The notes below the pieces were generated by a model. That model was not told the origin of the DNA. It worked only from the letters and a program-made list of their open reading frames with translations, and ran no database searches. A program made the translations under genes and the position numbers. From Herbiconiux sp. SALV-R1 (GTDB lineage: Bacteria > Actinomycetota > Actinomycetes > Actinomycetales > Microbacteriaceae): a stretch of DNA of 64,000 nt. The stretch spans positions 2,852,001 through 2,916,000 of the forward strand of contig NZ_CP053344.1 in the NCBI RefSeq assembly GCF_013113715.1, in the 5' to 3' direction. Each line of letters starts with the position of its first letter. Positions within the stretch are counted from its first letter, which is position 1. Below are positions 33,507 to 41,926 of this stretch, piece after piece.

Positions 33507-35765
33507 ATGACCGACTCGACCGGCGCCGGGGCGCGCCGTTCACGCCGCGGGGTGCTCGGCACCGCCGCCACCGCACTGGGCCTCGGCCTTCTGCTCACGG
33601 CCGCCGGCGCGGCCCCCGCGTTCGCGACGACCACGCCGCCCGCCCCCGCGCCCGCGCCACAGGTCGAGGTGCTCGCGCAGAGCCTCGCCCTGCTCGCCGA
33701 CGAGGCCGCGGGCACCGAAGGCGCTGGCGAGGGCGTCGCGACGAGTGCGACGCTCGACCCCACCCTCGGCCTCACCTTCGACGACCAGGGCCGCACCCCG
33801 GTCTCCGTGCTGTTCGCGAGCGCCGATGCGCTCGACGCAGCTCAGGATGCGGTGGCCGGCCTCGGCGAGATCCTCACCGTCACGACCTCGCAGCCCACCA
33901 TCGTCGTCACCGCCGCACCGACGGCGTTCGAGCAGCTCGCCGCCCTGCCCGGCGTGATCTCGGTCAGCCCTGTGCGGCAGGCCGTGCTCGGCCACTCGGC
34001 GAGCGCGACGATCGCCTCCACCCCGGCCTCGTCCGGCAACACGGCCTGCAACCCGCTGGTCGTCGAGGCCGACGCACCCGGCGCCCTCAACTCCGCCGCC
34101 GCCCGCGAGCGCTTCGGCGTCGACGGCACCGGGGTGAAGGTCGGCATCATCTCCGACTCCTTCGCCGTCGTCGCCCACCCCTACCGCACGATGGCGGAGG
34201 ACATCGCCGCCGGTGCACTGCCCGGCAGCGCCAACCCCTGCGGGTACACCACCGACATCGACATCATCGAAGACGGCAACCCGAAGCTGCCCACCAACAC
34301 CGACGAAGGCCGGGCCATGGCCCAGCTGGTGCACGGCGTGGCACCGGGCGCCGAGCTCCTGTTCGCGACGGCGGGGGCCAACGAGGCGGCCTACGTTGAC
34401 AACATCCGGCGGCTGGTGAAAGCGGGCGCCGACATCATCGTCGACGACGCCATGTTCCCCGACGAGCCGCTCTACCAGGAGGGCGTGGTGGGCACGGCCG
34501 CGCGCGAGGCCTATGAGCAGGGCGTGCTCTACCTCTCGGCGGCGCAGAACCAGTCGAGCATCGGCCAGGCCAGCCAGGGCACCGAGCCCGGCTTCGTTCA
34601 GAACCAGAGCACCGGGTCGTGGACGACGAAGGTCTCGAGCTTCGGCTCGTGCCCCGAGATCGTCGCCGCGGAGGCGCGGGCGGTCGTGCAGCAGCCCGAG
34701 CTCGTCGTCGACTGCCAGAACTTCGCCCGCGAGGGCTACAACCCGCTGCTGAGCGCCACGATGGGCCTCCCGCTGACACCGCAGGGCACCCTGGAGGGCA
34801 CGATCAAGGCGCAGTGGGCCGAGCCGGTCTGGGGTGTCGAGACGGTCTTCCTGATCATCGCCCTCAACGAAGACGGCACCGCCCTGGTGCCGCAGAACCC
34901 GGGGGCAGAGACCACCACCCCCTACGCCACGACCGTGTTCACACCGGATGCGGGCCTCGAGAACCCGGTCGGCTTCCAGTTCGCGTTGGTGAGACTGCAC
35001 CTCGCGGGCTACGACCCCGGCACACCTGAGGTGCGCATCCAGTTCATGCTCGACGACGGAGCGGTGTCGAGCCTCGGCGACGGCCAGGGCTGGGCCGACG
35101 GAGTGACCATCGGCCCCACCATCTGGGGTCACGCGGCCGTCGAGTCGGTGCTGACCGTGGGCGCGGCCTCGGTGCTGACCCCCGACACCATCGAGGACTA
35201 CTCCGGCGTCGGCCCCGTGCGCTACCTCTGGGAGCCCGCGACGGGCACGAAGTCGACCCCGGTGCCGATCGCCGACCCGGTCACGCGGTCGAAGCCCGAC
35301 GTGGTGTCGGTCGACCAGTCGCTCACCACCTTCTTCCCCGACCCCGCCGCCGGCGACTTCCGCTTCGGCGGCACCTCGGCCGCGACGCCGAACGCCGGCG
35401 CGGTCGCAGCACTGGGCCTCGAGTACTCCCCCGCCGCCACCGCGGAGCAGCTGCGCCACGCGCTGGTCTCGACGGCGACGGCGATGCCCGAGCAGCCCAT
35501 CCGCAACGTCTCGCACGAGAACGTGACCGGCACCGGCCGGGTCGAGGCGGTGAACGCGCTCGCCGCGCTCCCCGTTCCCGCACCCGCTCACACCCCGACT
35601 CCCACTCCCGACGCCGGCGGCGACAACCGTCTCGCCGACACCGGTGCCGACGGGGCAGGCGCCACCGGAGGCCTGATCGGCATGGCCGTCGTGATCGCCG
35701 CGGGCGTCGCGCTCGTGATCGTCGGCCGGGCGACCGCGCGCGGTCGTCGGAGCCGGCAGGGCTGA
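33507..35765 (+). CDS. cell-wall-anchored S8-like serine peptidase
   Basis: The 752-residue protein has a Tat-like signal (RRSRRGVLGTAATALGLGLLL), a propeptide-like domain (PVSVLFASADALDAAQDAVA, LAALPGVISVSPVRQAVLG), then a subtilisin-type fold. Asp is in VKVGIISDSF (near residue 216) and Ser in FGGTSAATPNAGAVAAL (near 622). The usual HGTHVAG block is replaced by TNTDEGRAMAQLVHGVAPGA. The C-terminus has LADTG (near 710), a membrane helix and RGRRSRQG, so a class E-type sortase should attach it to the wall. ATG 33507 has GGGGGA upstream. An insert around 440-540 has no assigned fold. Activity is uncertain. Confidence 0.85.
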   Translation: MTDSTGAGARRSRRGVLGTAATALGLGLLLTAAGAAPAFATTTPPAPAPAPQVEVLAQSLALLADEAAGTEGAGEGVATSATLDPTLGLTFDDQGRTPVSVLFASADALDAAQDAVAGLGEILTVTTSQPTIVVTAAPTAFEQLAALPGVISVSPVRQAVLGHSASATIASTPASSGNTACNPLVVEADAPGALNSAAARERFGVDGTGVKVGIISDSFAVVAHPYRTMAEDIAAGALPGSANPCGYTTDIDIIEDGNPKLPTNTDEGRAMAQLVHGVAPGAELLFATAGANEAAYVDNIRRLVKAGADIIVDDAMFPDEPLYQEGVVGTAAREAYEQGVLYLSAAQNQSSIGQASQGTEPGFVQNQSTGSWTTKVSSFGSCPEIVAAEARAVVQQPELVVDCQNFAREGYNPLLSATMGLPLTPQGTLEGTIKAQWAEPVWGVETVFLIIALNEDGTALVPQNPGAETTTPYATTVFTPDAGLENPVGFQFALVRLHLAGYDPGTPEVRIQFMLDDGAVSSLGDGQGWADGVTIGPTIWGHAAVESVLTVGAASVLTPDTIEDYSGVGPVRYLWEPATGTKSTPVPIADPVTRSKPDVVSVDQSLTTFFPDPAAGDFRFGGTSAATPNAGAVAALGLEYSPAATAEQLRHALVSTATAMPEQPIRNVSHENVTGTGRVEAVNALAALPVPAPAHTPTPTPDAGGDNRLADTGADGAGATGGLIGMAVVIAAGVALVIVGRATARGRRSRQG

Positions 35766-35800
35766 GCGTCCTCCCGGGCCGGTAAGGGGAGGGAGCCTGC

Positions 35801-36967
35801 ATGGGCCTCGACTACCCGGTGTTGCTGGCGGTGATGAGCTTCACGATCATCCCGCTGGCCACCGTGTTCTTCGTCGACAAACTGCGGCGACCCGCCGAAG
35901 ACGCGGGGCGCTACTGGGCGCTCACCTTCGTCTCGGCGGTGCTCTGCTCGGTCGCCTACTACGTGTCGGGCAGCAGCCACGACATCTGGTGGTCGGTCGC
36001 CGTCGGCAACGCGGCCATGGTGTTCACGCTGGGCTCGGTCTGGATGGGCTGCCGCGCCTTCAACCGACGACGGCCCTTCGCGCTCGGGGTCGGCGCCGTC
36101 ACCCTCCTCGTGGGCGTCGTCTCGGCCCTGCCCTCCCTCGACGGGTCGAAGTGGGCGGGCGCCCCCGAGAAGATGCTCGCGCTCGCGCTGTTCTCGGTGC
36201 TCATCGTGGTGGAGTCGCTCCGCCCGCGGCTGCGCCGCTTCGCCGGCGCGTGGGTGCTCGCCGCGACCCTCGCCGTGCACACCGTCTACGTGGTGCTGCG
36301 CAGCCTCGCCTACCTCGCGACCGGGCCCGAGCATCCGCTGTTCGAGAACGTCTTCGGCAGCGCGGGGGCCACCAGCATCAATCTCGTGCTGGTGCTCCTC
36401 GGCGGCGGGAGCATCATCGCCATCAGGGTGCAGGATGAGCGGCACGGCCTCACCCGACGCGACGCGAGCGGCGCACGGGAGCGGGTGCTGGGCGCGAAGG
36501 CCTTCGAGCAGCTCGCCCGGCAGCGGCTCACCGAACTCCCCCGCGCGGCGCTCCTGGTGGGAACGATCGACCTGCTCGGCCCCTTGCGCGGCGCCTACGG
36601 CGTCGCCCACGGCCGCGGTCTGCAGCGCACTCTCACGCGCATCGTGGTTCGCCACGCTCCCCCGGGCGCCCTGATCGGCGTCGACGGCGACCGCTGGATG
36701 CTGCTGTTCGGCACTGACGACGGCACGGAAGGGCTCGAACCCCTTCTCGCCACCGCCCACGCGCTCGCCACCGCCCTGCACCGCGAGTACGAGACGGCGA
36801 CGGCCGAGGTCGAAGACGCATCGTCGGTGAGCTTCGGCGTGGTCGTGGCCGCGGGGGCGCCCTACGAGGAGCTGCTCGCCGCCGCGTCAGCCGCGCTCGT
36901 GCGCGACGCCGACTCCGTGCGCGGGCGGGTCGCCGTCGGGGCCGTCGGAGCTCGCGCTCTGGCCTGA
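35801..36967 (+). CDS. membrane protein with degenerate GGDEF domain (copy 1)
   Basis: The 388-residue protein has about seven membrane helices to residue 215, then a GGDEF-fold region (LLVGTIDLLGPLRGAYGVAHG, LTRIVVRHAPPGALIGVDGDRWMLLFG). The signature loop reads VDGDR in place of GGDEF, and the substrate Asp/Asn positions are altered, so no diguanylate cyclase activity is expected. Architecture matches the gene at 43,611. It starts 35 bp after the peptidase gene, with GGGAGGGAG upstream. A c-di-GMP or GTP receptor or scaffold role is possible. Its end overlaps the convergent TetR gene by 81 bp. Confidence 0.75.
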   Translation: MGLDYPVLLAVMSFTIIPLATVFFVDKLRRPAEDAGRYWALTFVSAVLCSVAYYVSGSSHDIWWSVAVGNAAMVFTLGSVWMGCRAFNRRRPFALGVGAVTLLVGVVSALPSLDGSKWAGAPEKMLALALFSVLIVVESLRPRLRRFAGAWVLAATLAVHTVYVVLRSLAYLATGPEHPLFENVFGSAGATSINLVLVLLGGGSIIAIRVQDERHGLTRRDASGARERVLGAKAFEQLARQRLTELPRAALLVGTIDLLGPLRGAYGVAHGRGLQRTLTRIVVRHAPPGALIGVDGDRWMLLFGTDDGTEGLEPLLATAHALATALHREYETATAEVEDASSVSFGVVVAAGAPYEELLAAASAALVRDADSVRGRVAVGAVGARALA

Positions 36968-37951
36968 GCCGACGGCGGGCTGCGCCTCCGCGCCCTCCCC
37001 CTGCGCCTCCGCGCCGTCGCGCTGCGCCTCCGCGCCCTCGGGCTGCACCTCCGCGTCGGACTCGGAGCCGCCCGGGATGCCGGTGACCGCCCCCGTCTCC
37101 CGCTGCGCCTTCATCGCCTCGAGCAGCGCCACGGTGGCCTCGACGTCGTAGTCGGGGTCTTGCTCGAGGAAGCGCTCGAGAATGGCCACCAGCGCGATGG
37201 CCGGCAGGGCCCACTCCGGGTCGTCGGAGGCGATGGTCGCCGGGCCGCGGTAGGTGGCGTCGACGAGCTGGGGGTTGCCGAGGTGGCGGAGGCCGAGGCC
37301 CTCGACGACCGCCGAGATGACCACGGCGTAGGGGCGGTAGTCGCCCTCCCACTCGGCCTTCAGCCGATACCCGAGGATTCCCGAGAACCAGCCATGGAAC
37401 TCGGCCATCCGGTCGATGAAGTCAGAGCTGCCCGACCGCAGCGCCTGCTCGATGTCGTGCCGTGCCGACGACTCCATCTGACTGAGCAGCGTGGCCGAGA
37501 GGCCCACGTACGACTGCCACGGCACCGACTCGATGACGGCCCGATAGTTGTGCTCGAGGGCGACCCTGATCACCTCGTACATCACGCGCACGCGGTCGTC
37601 GGCGCTGCGCAACCGGTCGATGTTGGCGAACAGGATGCCCTCGCTGATGGCGAGGGTCTCGTTGTCGGCGAGCTTGTTCGAGGTCTCCGACGCGATCTCG
37701 ACCAGCAGGTCGGCGACGAACGCCTCCTTCGAGTCCCAGAGCCGATACGTCGAGCTGCGGGGAACCCCCGCTTCGCGGATGAGATCGTCCATGACGATGT
37801 GCTCGAACCCGATGGTGAGCCCGATGCCCTCCACCCGCTCCAGAGCGACGTCGAGCACCCGTCGACGAACCTCGGATGCTCGGATGCGCGCTCGCCGCTG
37901 CTGAGCGTAGCCGGCACCCCCGTCGCTGTGGGTCGAGAAGACATCACCCAT
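36887..37951 (-). CDS. TetR-family regulator with repetitive acidic tail
   Basis: The 354-residue protein has a TetR HTH (FEHIVMDDLIREAGVPRSST, YRLWDSKEAFVADLL) near residues 45-85. The ligand domain follows to about 285. The C-terminal 60 residues are low complexity, including heptads of the type GAEAQ(R/G)(D/E) coded by a 21-bp tandem repeat, and continue opposite the end of the degenerate GGDEF gene. ATG 37951 has GGAGG upstream. TetR regulators are usually near 200-230 residues, so both the ligand domain and tail are long. Target genes are unknown. Confidence 0.8.
   Translation of the reverse strand: MGDVFSTHSDGGAGYAQQRRARIRASEVRRRVLDVALERVEGIGLTIGFEHIVMDDLIREAGVPRSSTYRLWDSKEAFVADLLVEIASETSNKLADNETLAISEGILFANIDRLRSADDRVRVMYEVIRVALEHNYRAVIESVPWQSYVGLSATLLSQMESSARHDIEQALRSGSSDFIDRMAEFHGWFSGILGYRLKAEWEGDYRPYAVVISAVVEGLGLRHLGNPQLVDATYRGPATIASDDPEWALPAIALVAILERFLEQDPDYDVEATVALLEAMKAQRETGAVTGIPGGSESDAEVQPEGAEAQRDGAEAQGEGAEAQPAVGSGQSASSDGPDGDPPAHGVGVAHERG
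36980..37063. repeat. 21-bp tandem repeat, four units
   Basis: Units start at 36980, 37001, 37022 and 37043 with CTGCGCCTCCGCGCC (the last diverged as CTGCACCTCCGCGTC). In the TetR frame each unit adds seven residues to the tail, so copy number can change without shifting frame. Confidence 0.85.
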
Positions 37952-38169
37952 GGGCTGGACCTCCAGAACACTGTGGCGCCGGGATCGGATCCCCCGACTA
38001 CACGTGTCGCTAGCGTAGTGAATACCTCGCCGATTCGCGGGAGGACGACGGGGAATCCCCCGGCCCGGCAGTACCAAATCCGACCGAATTTCGTCAACCC
38101 CAAGATTCTTTGCCAACTACTAGTTAGGCTATCTAGTAATCACTTACCACGCGACGAGAGGCGGCAGTC

Positions 38170-38427
38170 ATGAACACCATGAAACTCATCTCCAACGGCG
38201 AGACCTACACGGTCGCCCGCCTCGACTCGGGTGTCTACCAGGTGCTGTGCGGTGAGCGGTTCCTCGGCTTCGTCGAGCGCGCCGGCTCCATCTACGTCGC
38301 CCTCTCGGGCACGCGGTACGACCGCGCTGTCGAGGCCGGCCAGGCGCTCAGCCTCGGCAAGGCCGCCGCCCTCCTCCGGGCTCCGTTCGAGAGCACCGTT
38401 CCCGCCGATCTGCTCGCCGTCGCGTAG
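38170..38427 (+). CDS. hypothetical 85-residue protein
   Basis: MNTMKLISNGETYTVARLDSG begins a small mixed alpha/beta protein with no cysteines after YQVLCGERFLGFVERAG and no membrane span. GAGAGGCGG lies upstream of ATG 38170; ATG 38179 is an alternative. It precedes the tandem MarR genes by 34 bp but these have their own -10 box, so linkage is loose. The fold resembles short proteins widespread in Microbacteriaceae; function unknown. Confidence 0.65.
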   Translation: MNTMKLISNGETYTVARLDSGVYQVLCGERFLGFVERAGSIYVALSGTRYDRAVEAGQALSLGKAAALLRAPFESTVPADLLAVA

Positions 38428-38449
38428 TCCGTTCCAGAACGAGTTGGTT

Positions 38450-38455
38450 TAGAAT
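38450..38455 (+). promoter_or_regulatory. -10 box TAGAAT for MarR pair
   Basis: TAGAAT, the closest match to consensus among the leaderless-type boxes here, stands 6 nt before ATG 38462. Confidence 0.55.
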
Positions 38456-38461
38456 CGCAGG

Positions 38462-38989
38462 ATGACCACCGACCGCCCCGAGTCGGCCAACCACTACTGG
38501 TACGCCGACGATGCCGGACACCAGCGCGGAATCGACGTGCTGGAGGCGATGCGCAGCTACCGCGCCGCCGAGTCCGCCATGCGACGTCGCTCCCAAGCGT
38601 CGATGGGAATGGGCGAGAACGATCTCATCGCCATGCGCTACCTGCTGCGGGCCACCGCGGAGGGCAAGGCGGTGGGCCCGAAAGAACTCGCGCAGTACCT
38701 CGGCATCACGAGTGCGTCGATCACCGTTCTGCTCGACCGCCTCGAGAAGAACGGTCACCTCACCCGTCAGCCCAGTCCCTTCGACAGACGCGCGCTCATC
38801 ATCGTGCCCAGCACCCCGAGCAGCGAGCTCGAGGCGGCGACGCTCGGCGACGCCCGGCCCGAACTCCTGCAGATCATCGAAGGTCTCTCCGACGACGACG
38901 CCGAGACCGTCGTGGCGTTCCTCACGCGCATGAGAGATGCGGTCGATCAGGTCGACTCGCACGTCTTCGATCGCGATGAGCGACGCTGA
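38462..38989 (+). CDS. MarR-family regulator 1
   Basis: The 175-residue winged-helix protein has AVGPKELAQYLGITSASITVLLDRL as recognition HTH and DRRALIIVPS as wing. The N-terminus HYWYADDAGHQRGIDVLEA is longer than in its downstream paralogue. The two share (Y/R)RAAE(S/E)AMRRR and MGENDL blocks, indicating tandem duplication. Its stop lies inside the next gene, so both are translated from one mRNA and may heterodimerise. The ligand is unknown. Confidence 0.85.
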   Translation: MTTDRPESANHYWYADDAGHQRGIDVLEAMRSYRAAESAMRRRSQASMGMGENDLIAMRYLLRATAEGKAVGPKELAQYLGITSASITVLLDRLEKNGHLTRQPSPFDRRALIIVPSTPSSELEAATLGDARPELLQIIEGLSDDDAETVVAFLTRMRDAVDQVDSHVFDRDERR

Positions 38990-39437
38990 GCGACCGGCCT
39001 CGAGGCGCAGCTTGGAGGTCTTGACCGAGCTGCGCGCCTATCGGGCGGCCGAGGAGGCGATGCGTCGCCGCACCCGCGAGTCGATGAAGATGGGCGAGAA
39101 CGATCTCACCGCCCTGCGCTTTCTGCTCAAGGCCCAGCGCGAAGGGCGAGTCGTGACACCCGGAGCACTGGCCGAGCACCTGGGTATGAAGTCGGCCTCC
39201 GTCACCGTGATGCTCGACCGCCTCACCCGGTCGGGGCACCTGTCGCGTGAGCCGCACCCCACCGATCGCCGCTCGCTCGCCGTGACGGCGACCCCGGGCT
39301 CCGACGAGGAAGTGCGCCAGACCCTCGGCGAGATGCACCGCCGCATGATGGCCGTCGCCACCGGTCTCGACGCCCGCGCCGCCCTCGTGGTGCGCACCTT
39401 CCTGCTCGACATGGCGAAGGCGTCGGCCGCGGAGTAA
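38976..39437 (+). CDS. MarR-family regulator 2
   Basis: The 153-residue paralogue of the preceding gene has VVTPGALAEHLGMKSASVTVMLDRL and wing PTDRRSLAVTATPG. ATG 38976 overlaps the first gene's end by 14 bp. MarR proteins bind DNA as dimers; the shared dimer helices make a mixed dimer plausible. No efflux or redox gene is adjacent, so regulation of the pair itself or distant targets is expected. Confidence 0.83.
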   Translation: MSDAERPASRRSLEVLTELRAYRAAEEAMRRRTRESMKMGENDLTALRFLLKAQREGRVVTPGALAEHLGMKSASVTVMLDRLTRSGHLSREPHPTDRRSLAVTATPGSDEEVRQTLGEMHRRMMAVATGLDARAALVVRTFLLDMAKASAAE

Positions 39438-39470
39438 GGCTCCCGCTTCGCGCCGGCACGCGCCGCCCTC

Positions 39471-40616
39471 TCAGGCGACGCGGTCGATGTCGAACTGCAC
39501 CAGCATCTCCTCGCCCTGCACCTCCTCGGAGGTCGAGCGCAGCATCAGCCGGGTCATCCTGATGAACGGGAGCACGTCGGAGCGAAGCGCGCGCACGTCG
39601 GGGCTCGCGCAGCGCACCATGCCGAAGCGGTCCTCCTCCCCCTCCACCAGCTCGAGGATGAGCGAGCCCGGCCTGGTGTGCTGCGACGACCGCAGCGCCA
39701 CGAGCAGCGCCCGCAGCGTGGCGCGGTCGTCTTCGTGCAGTCGCGGCGAGAGCCCGCTCTCGTCGATCAGCACGTCGACGTGGTCCCCCAGGGAGTCGAG
39801 CTGCTGCGTCTGGGCGATGGCCGCCTGCAGGTTCTTGGCGAGCTCGCCCGCCCTCGCACGGTCGTCTGCGCTGAGGGTTCCCGAGAGACGGATGCGCGCG
39901 AGGAACGGCACGATCTCCTCGCGCAACCCGCCCATCTCGCCCATCAGGTCGTCGTCGATGAAGCGGCTGCGCACCTCCTCGTACTGCTGCTCGCGCTGCT
40001 CGGCCTGCGTGAGCCGCTCGGCGTAGATGCCGCGCAGCAGGGTCTGCGCGTAGGCGATCGACCCGAGGCCGAGCGCGAGCGCCGGCGCCACGGCGACCAC
40101 CACGATCACCGCCACCGGCAGGGAGTTCTCGAAGCTCAAGAAGTAGTGGAGGGCCGCGAGAACGGTGCAGAGGACGGTGGAGACGATGGTGTACCCGGTG
40201 AGTTCGGCCGAGGTGCGGAAGGGGGCGGCCGCCATCATGGCGAGCCCGATGGTGAGCAGACCCCAGTCGTCTCTGATGTACAGGTTCGTGCCGATGCAGC
40301 TCAGCGAGCTGAGCACGGTGGCGATGGCGATGAGCGCGAAGGCCGTGGCGAACCGGTCGTTCGTGACACCGAGGTCGACGCGGAACGCGCTGCGGATGAA
40401 CCAGGCGTAGCCCCCCGCCAAGGCGACGAGCGCCGCGATGGCCAGCGGCCACGACGAGACCTGATCGGCGGCGACGACGGTGAGCCCCACCGCCGTCAGC
40501 AGTGAGACCGCCGTCACCACGAGGAGGAAGCCGCGCGCACTGATGGAGGCGAGCGGGTCGAGCTGCAGGGCCGTGGTGCCCGCCGGGGGGCGGAGCGCCG
40601 CCTCGCGCACGTTCAC
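39471..40616 (-). CDS. membrane protein paired with sensor kinase
   Basis: The 381-residue protein has about six helices (residues 28-215), a coiled-coil stretch (IYAERLTQAEQREQQYEEVR) and a cytoplasmic C-terminus ending LVQFDIDRVA. The C-terminal layout (helical LSADDRARAGELAKNLQAAIA, then SPRLHEDDRATLRALLVALR) recalls a histidine-kinase dimer/ATPase region, but the N and G boxes are not visible, so it looks like a pseudo-kinase. GTG 40616 overlaps the upstream kinase gene by 4 bp, pointing to a complex with it. Confidence 0.65.
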   Translation of the reverse strand: MNVREAALRPPAGTTALQLDPLASISARGFLLVVTAVSLLTAVGLTVVAADQVSSWPLAIAALVALAGGYAWFIRSAFRVDLGVTNDRFATAFALIAIATVLSSLSCIGTNLYIRDDWGLLTIGLAMMAAAPFRTSAELTGYTIVSTVLCTVLAALHYFLSFENSLPVAVIVVVAVAPALALGLGSIAYAQTLLRGIYAERLTQAEQREQQYEEVRSRFIDDDLMGEMGGLREEIVPFLARIRLSGTLSADDRARAGELAKNLQAAIAQTQQLDSLGDHVDVLIDESGLSPRLHEDDRATLRALLVALRSSQHTRPGSLILELVEGEEDRFGMVRCASPDVRALRSDVLPFIRMTRLMLRSTSEEVQGEEMLVQFDIDRVA

Positions 40617-41812
40617 GCGGCACCCCCCGGCACCGTGACGAACACGGCGGTGCCGGCACCCGGCCGAGACCAGATCTGCACCGAACCGCCGACCTCGACG
40701 ATGGTGTCGACCACGGTCATGCGAAGGCCCACCGTGTCGTCGGCGGTGGTATCGACGTCGAAGCCCACCCCCGCATCCGACACCATGATGCTGAGCTCCG
40801 GCGGGCTCGACATGACGGCGATCTCGGCCTCCTCCACTCCCGAGTGCGCCCGCACGTTGTCGAGGCACTCGCCGACCGCCCGCTCGACGGCACGGCCCAC
40901 CGAGACGCTCAGGGCGTTGACGGCGTCGATGTCTCCGGTGACCCGCACCGCGAGACCCATCTGCTCGGCGGCACGCACGAGGCCGACCAGCAGCGGAACT
41001 TTGGCGAGCTTGCGCGAGGAGCCCACCGGTCGCTGACCCTCGAGAATGACGCGCACGTCGGCGAGGTTGGCCAGGTCGCGGTCGATGGCCTGCATCTGAG
41101 CGGGCGGGATGGCCCCGGGGGCGCTCGCGGCGAGCGCCCGCAGGTCGGTGAGCACGGTGTCGTGCAGCCAGGTGGAGGCGCGGGCGGTGAAGCGGGCCAT
41201 CGCGACGTCGCGCTCTTCGGCGAGCGCCGCATCCGACATCATGGCCGTGCCGCGGGCGGCGTCTCGGCGGCCGATCCACAGGGCGGAGACGAACAACCCG
41301 AGTGCCACGTAGGCGGCCAGCACCGGCACGTCGACGGCGAGCGGCATGCTCTGCTGCCACGCGGCGACCTGCACGAACCCGGGGCCGGCGACGAAGGCGA
41401 CGCTGCCCAGCACGATCGACCTCGCGAGCGAGCGGGCAGCGATGCCCACGACGAGCACGGCGAGCTCGGGCATCGAGAGCAGCACGTAGTCGCTCGACGG
41501 CGGGTTCGACGACAGGGCCACAGTCACGCCCGTGGCCAGCAGCGCGTAGAGGTACAGGCCGGCGCAGGCGGCGATCGTGTACGCCACCGCCCGGAGGAAG
41601 GAGTGCGTGAGAAGCGCCGCGATGACGCCGCCGGCCGTCACCAGCAGGCCGACGATGGCGAGCGACAGCTCCCAGTGGCCGGTGACGGGGATGAACAGGG
41701 CCGTGAGAGCGAGGGTCGCACCGAGGAAGACCGACGACAGCCAGACTCCCGCCCGGCCGAGGGCTCGGCTGGTGACGACGCCGTCGACGTCGGCGACGAT
41801 CTGCAACGTCAT
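40613..41812 (-). CDS. NarL-type sensor histidine kinase-like protein
   Basis: The 399-residue protein has about seven helices up to residue 195. A HisKA_3-like helix with TWLHDTVLTDLRAL (candidate phospho-histidine) follows, then an ATPase domain with N box VGECLDNVRAHSG, G box VSDAGVGFD and VGLRMTVVDTIVEVGG. NarL-type kinases phosphorylate LuxR-type regulators, but none lies nearby; the partner at 39,471 is co-translated instead. It is divergent from the PAS kinase at 41,927. The signal is unknown. Confidence 0.78.
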   Translation of the reverse strand: MTLQIVADVDGVVTSRALGRAGVWLSSVFLGATLALTALFIPVTGHWELSLAIVGLLVTAGGVIAALLTHSFLRAVAYTIAACAGLYLYALLATGVTVALSSNPPSSDYVLLSMPELAVLVVGIAARSLARSIVLGSVAFVAGPGFVQVAAWQQSMPLAVDVPVLAAYVALGLFVSALWIGRRDAARGTAMMSDAALAEERDVAMARFTARASTWLHDTVLTDLRALAASAPGAIPPAQMQAIDRDLANLADVRVILEGQRPVGSSRKLAKVPLLVGLVRAAEQMGLAVRVTGDIDAVNALSVSVGRAVERAVGECLDNVRAHSGVEEAEIAVMSSPPELSIMVSDAGVGFDVDTTADDTVGLRMTVVDTIVEVGGSVQIWSRPGAGTAVFVTVPGGAA

Positions 41813-41914
41813 CGCGCAGTCACCCTCTGCGCATCCGAACCGTTCACGGCAGCCCCCCGCACACGAGGATATCCGGCGTGCCGAAAGGTCGCCAATCGCC
41901 GCCGCCCGTGCCTG

Positions 41915-41920
41915 TACCCT
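41915..41920 (+). promoter_or_regulatory. -10 box TACCCT for PAS kinase
   Basis: TACCCT is 6 nt before ATG 41927 and selects that start from a very long open frame upstream. Confidence 0.5.
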
Positions 41921-41926
41921 CGGATC

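Noticed and set aside
40844-41926. Upstream extension of the PAS kinase frame
   Set aside because: It is antisense to the 40.6-kb kinase gene and the -10 box plus ATG 41927 mark the true start.
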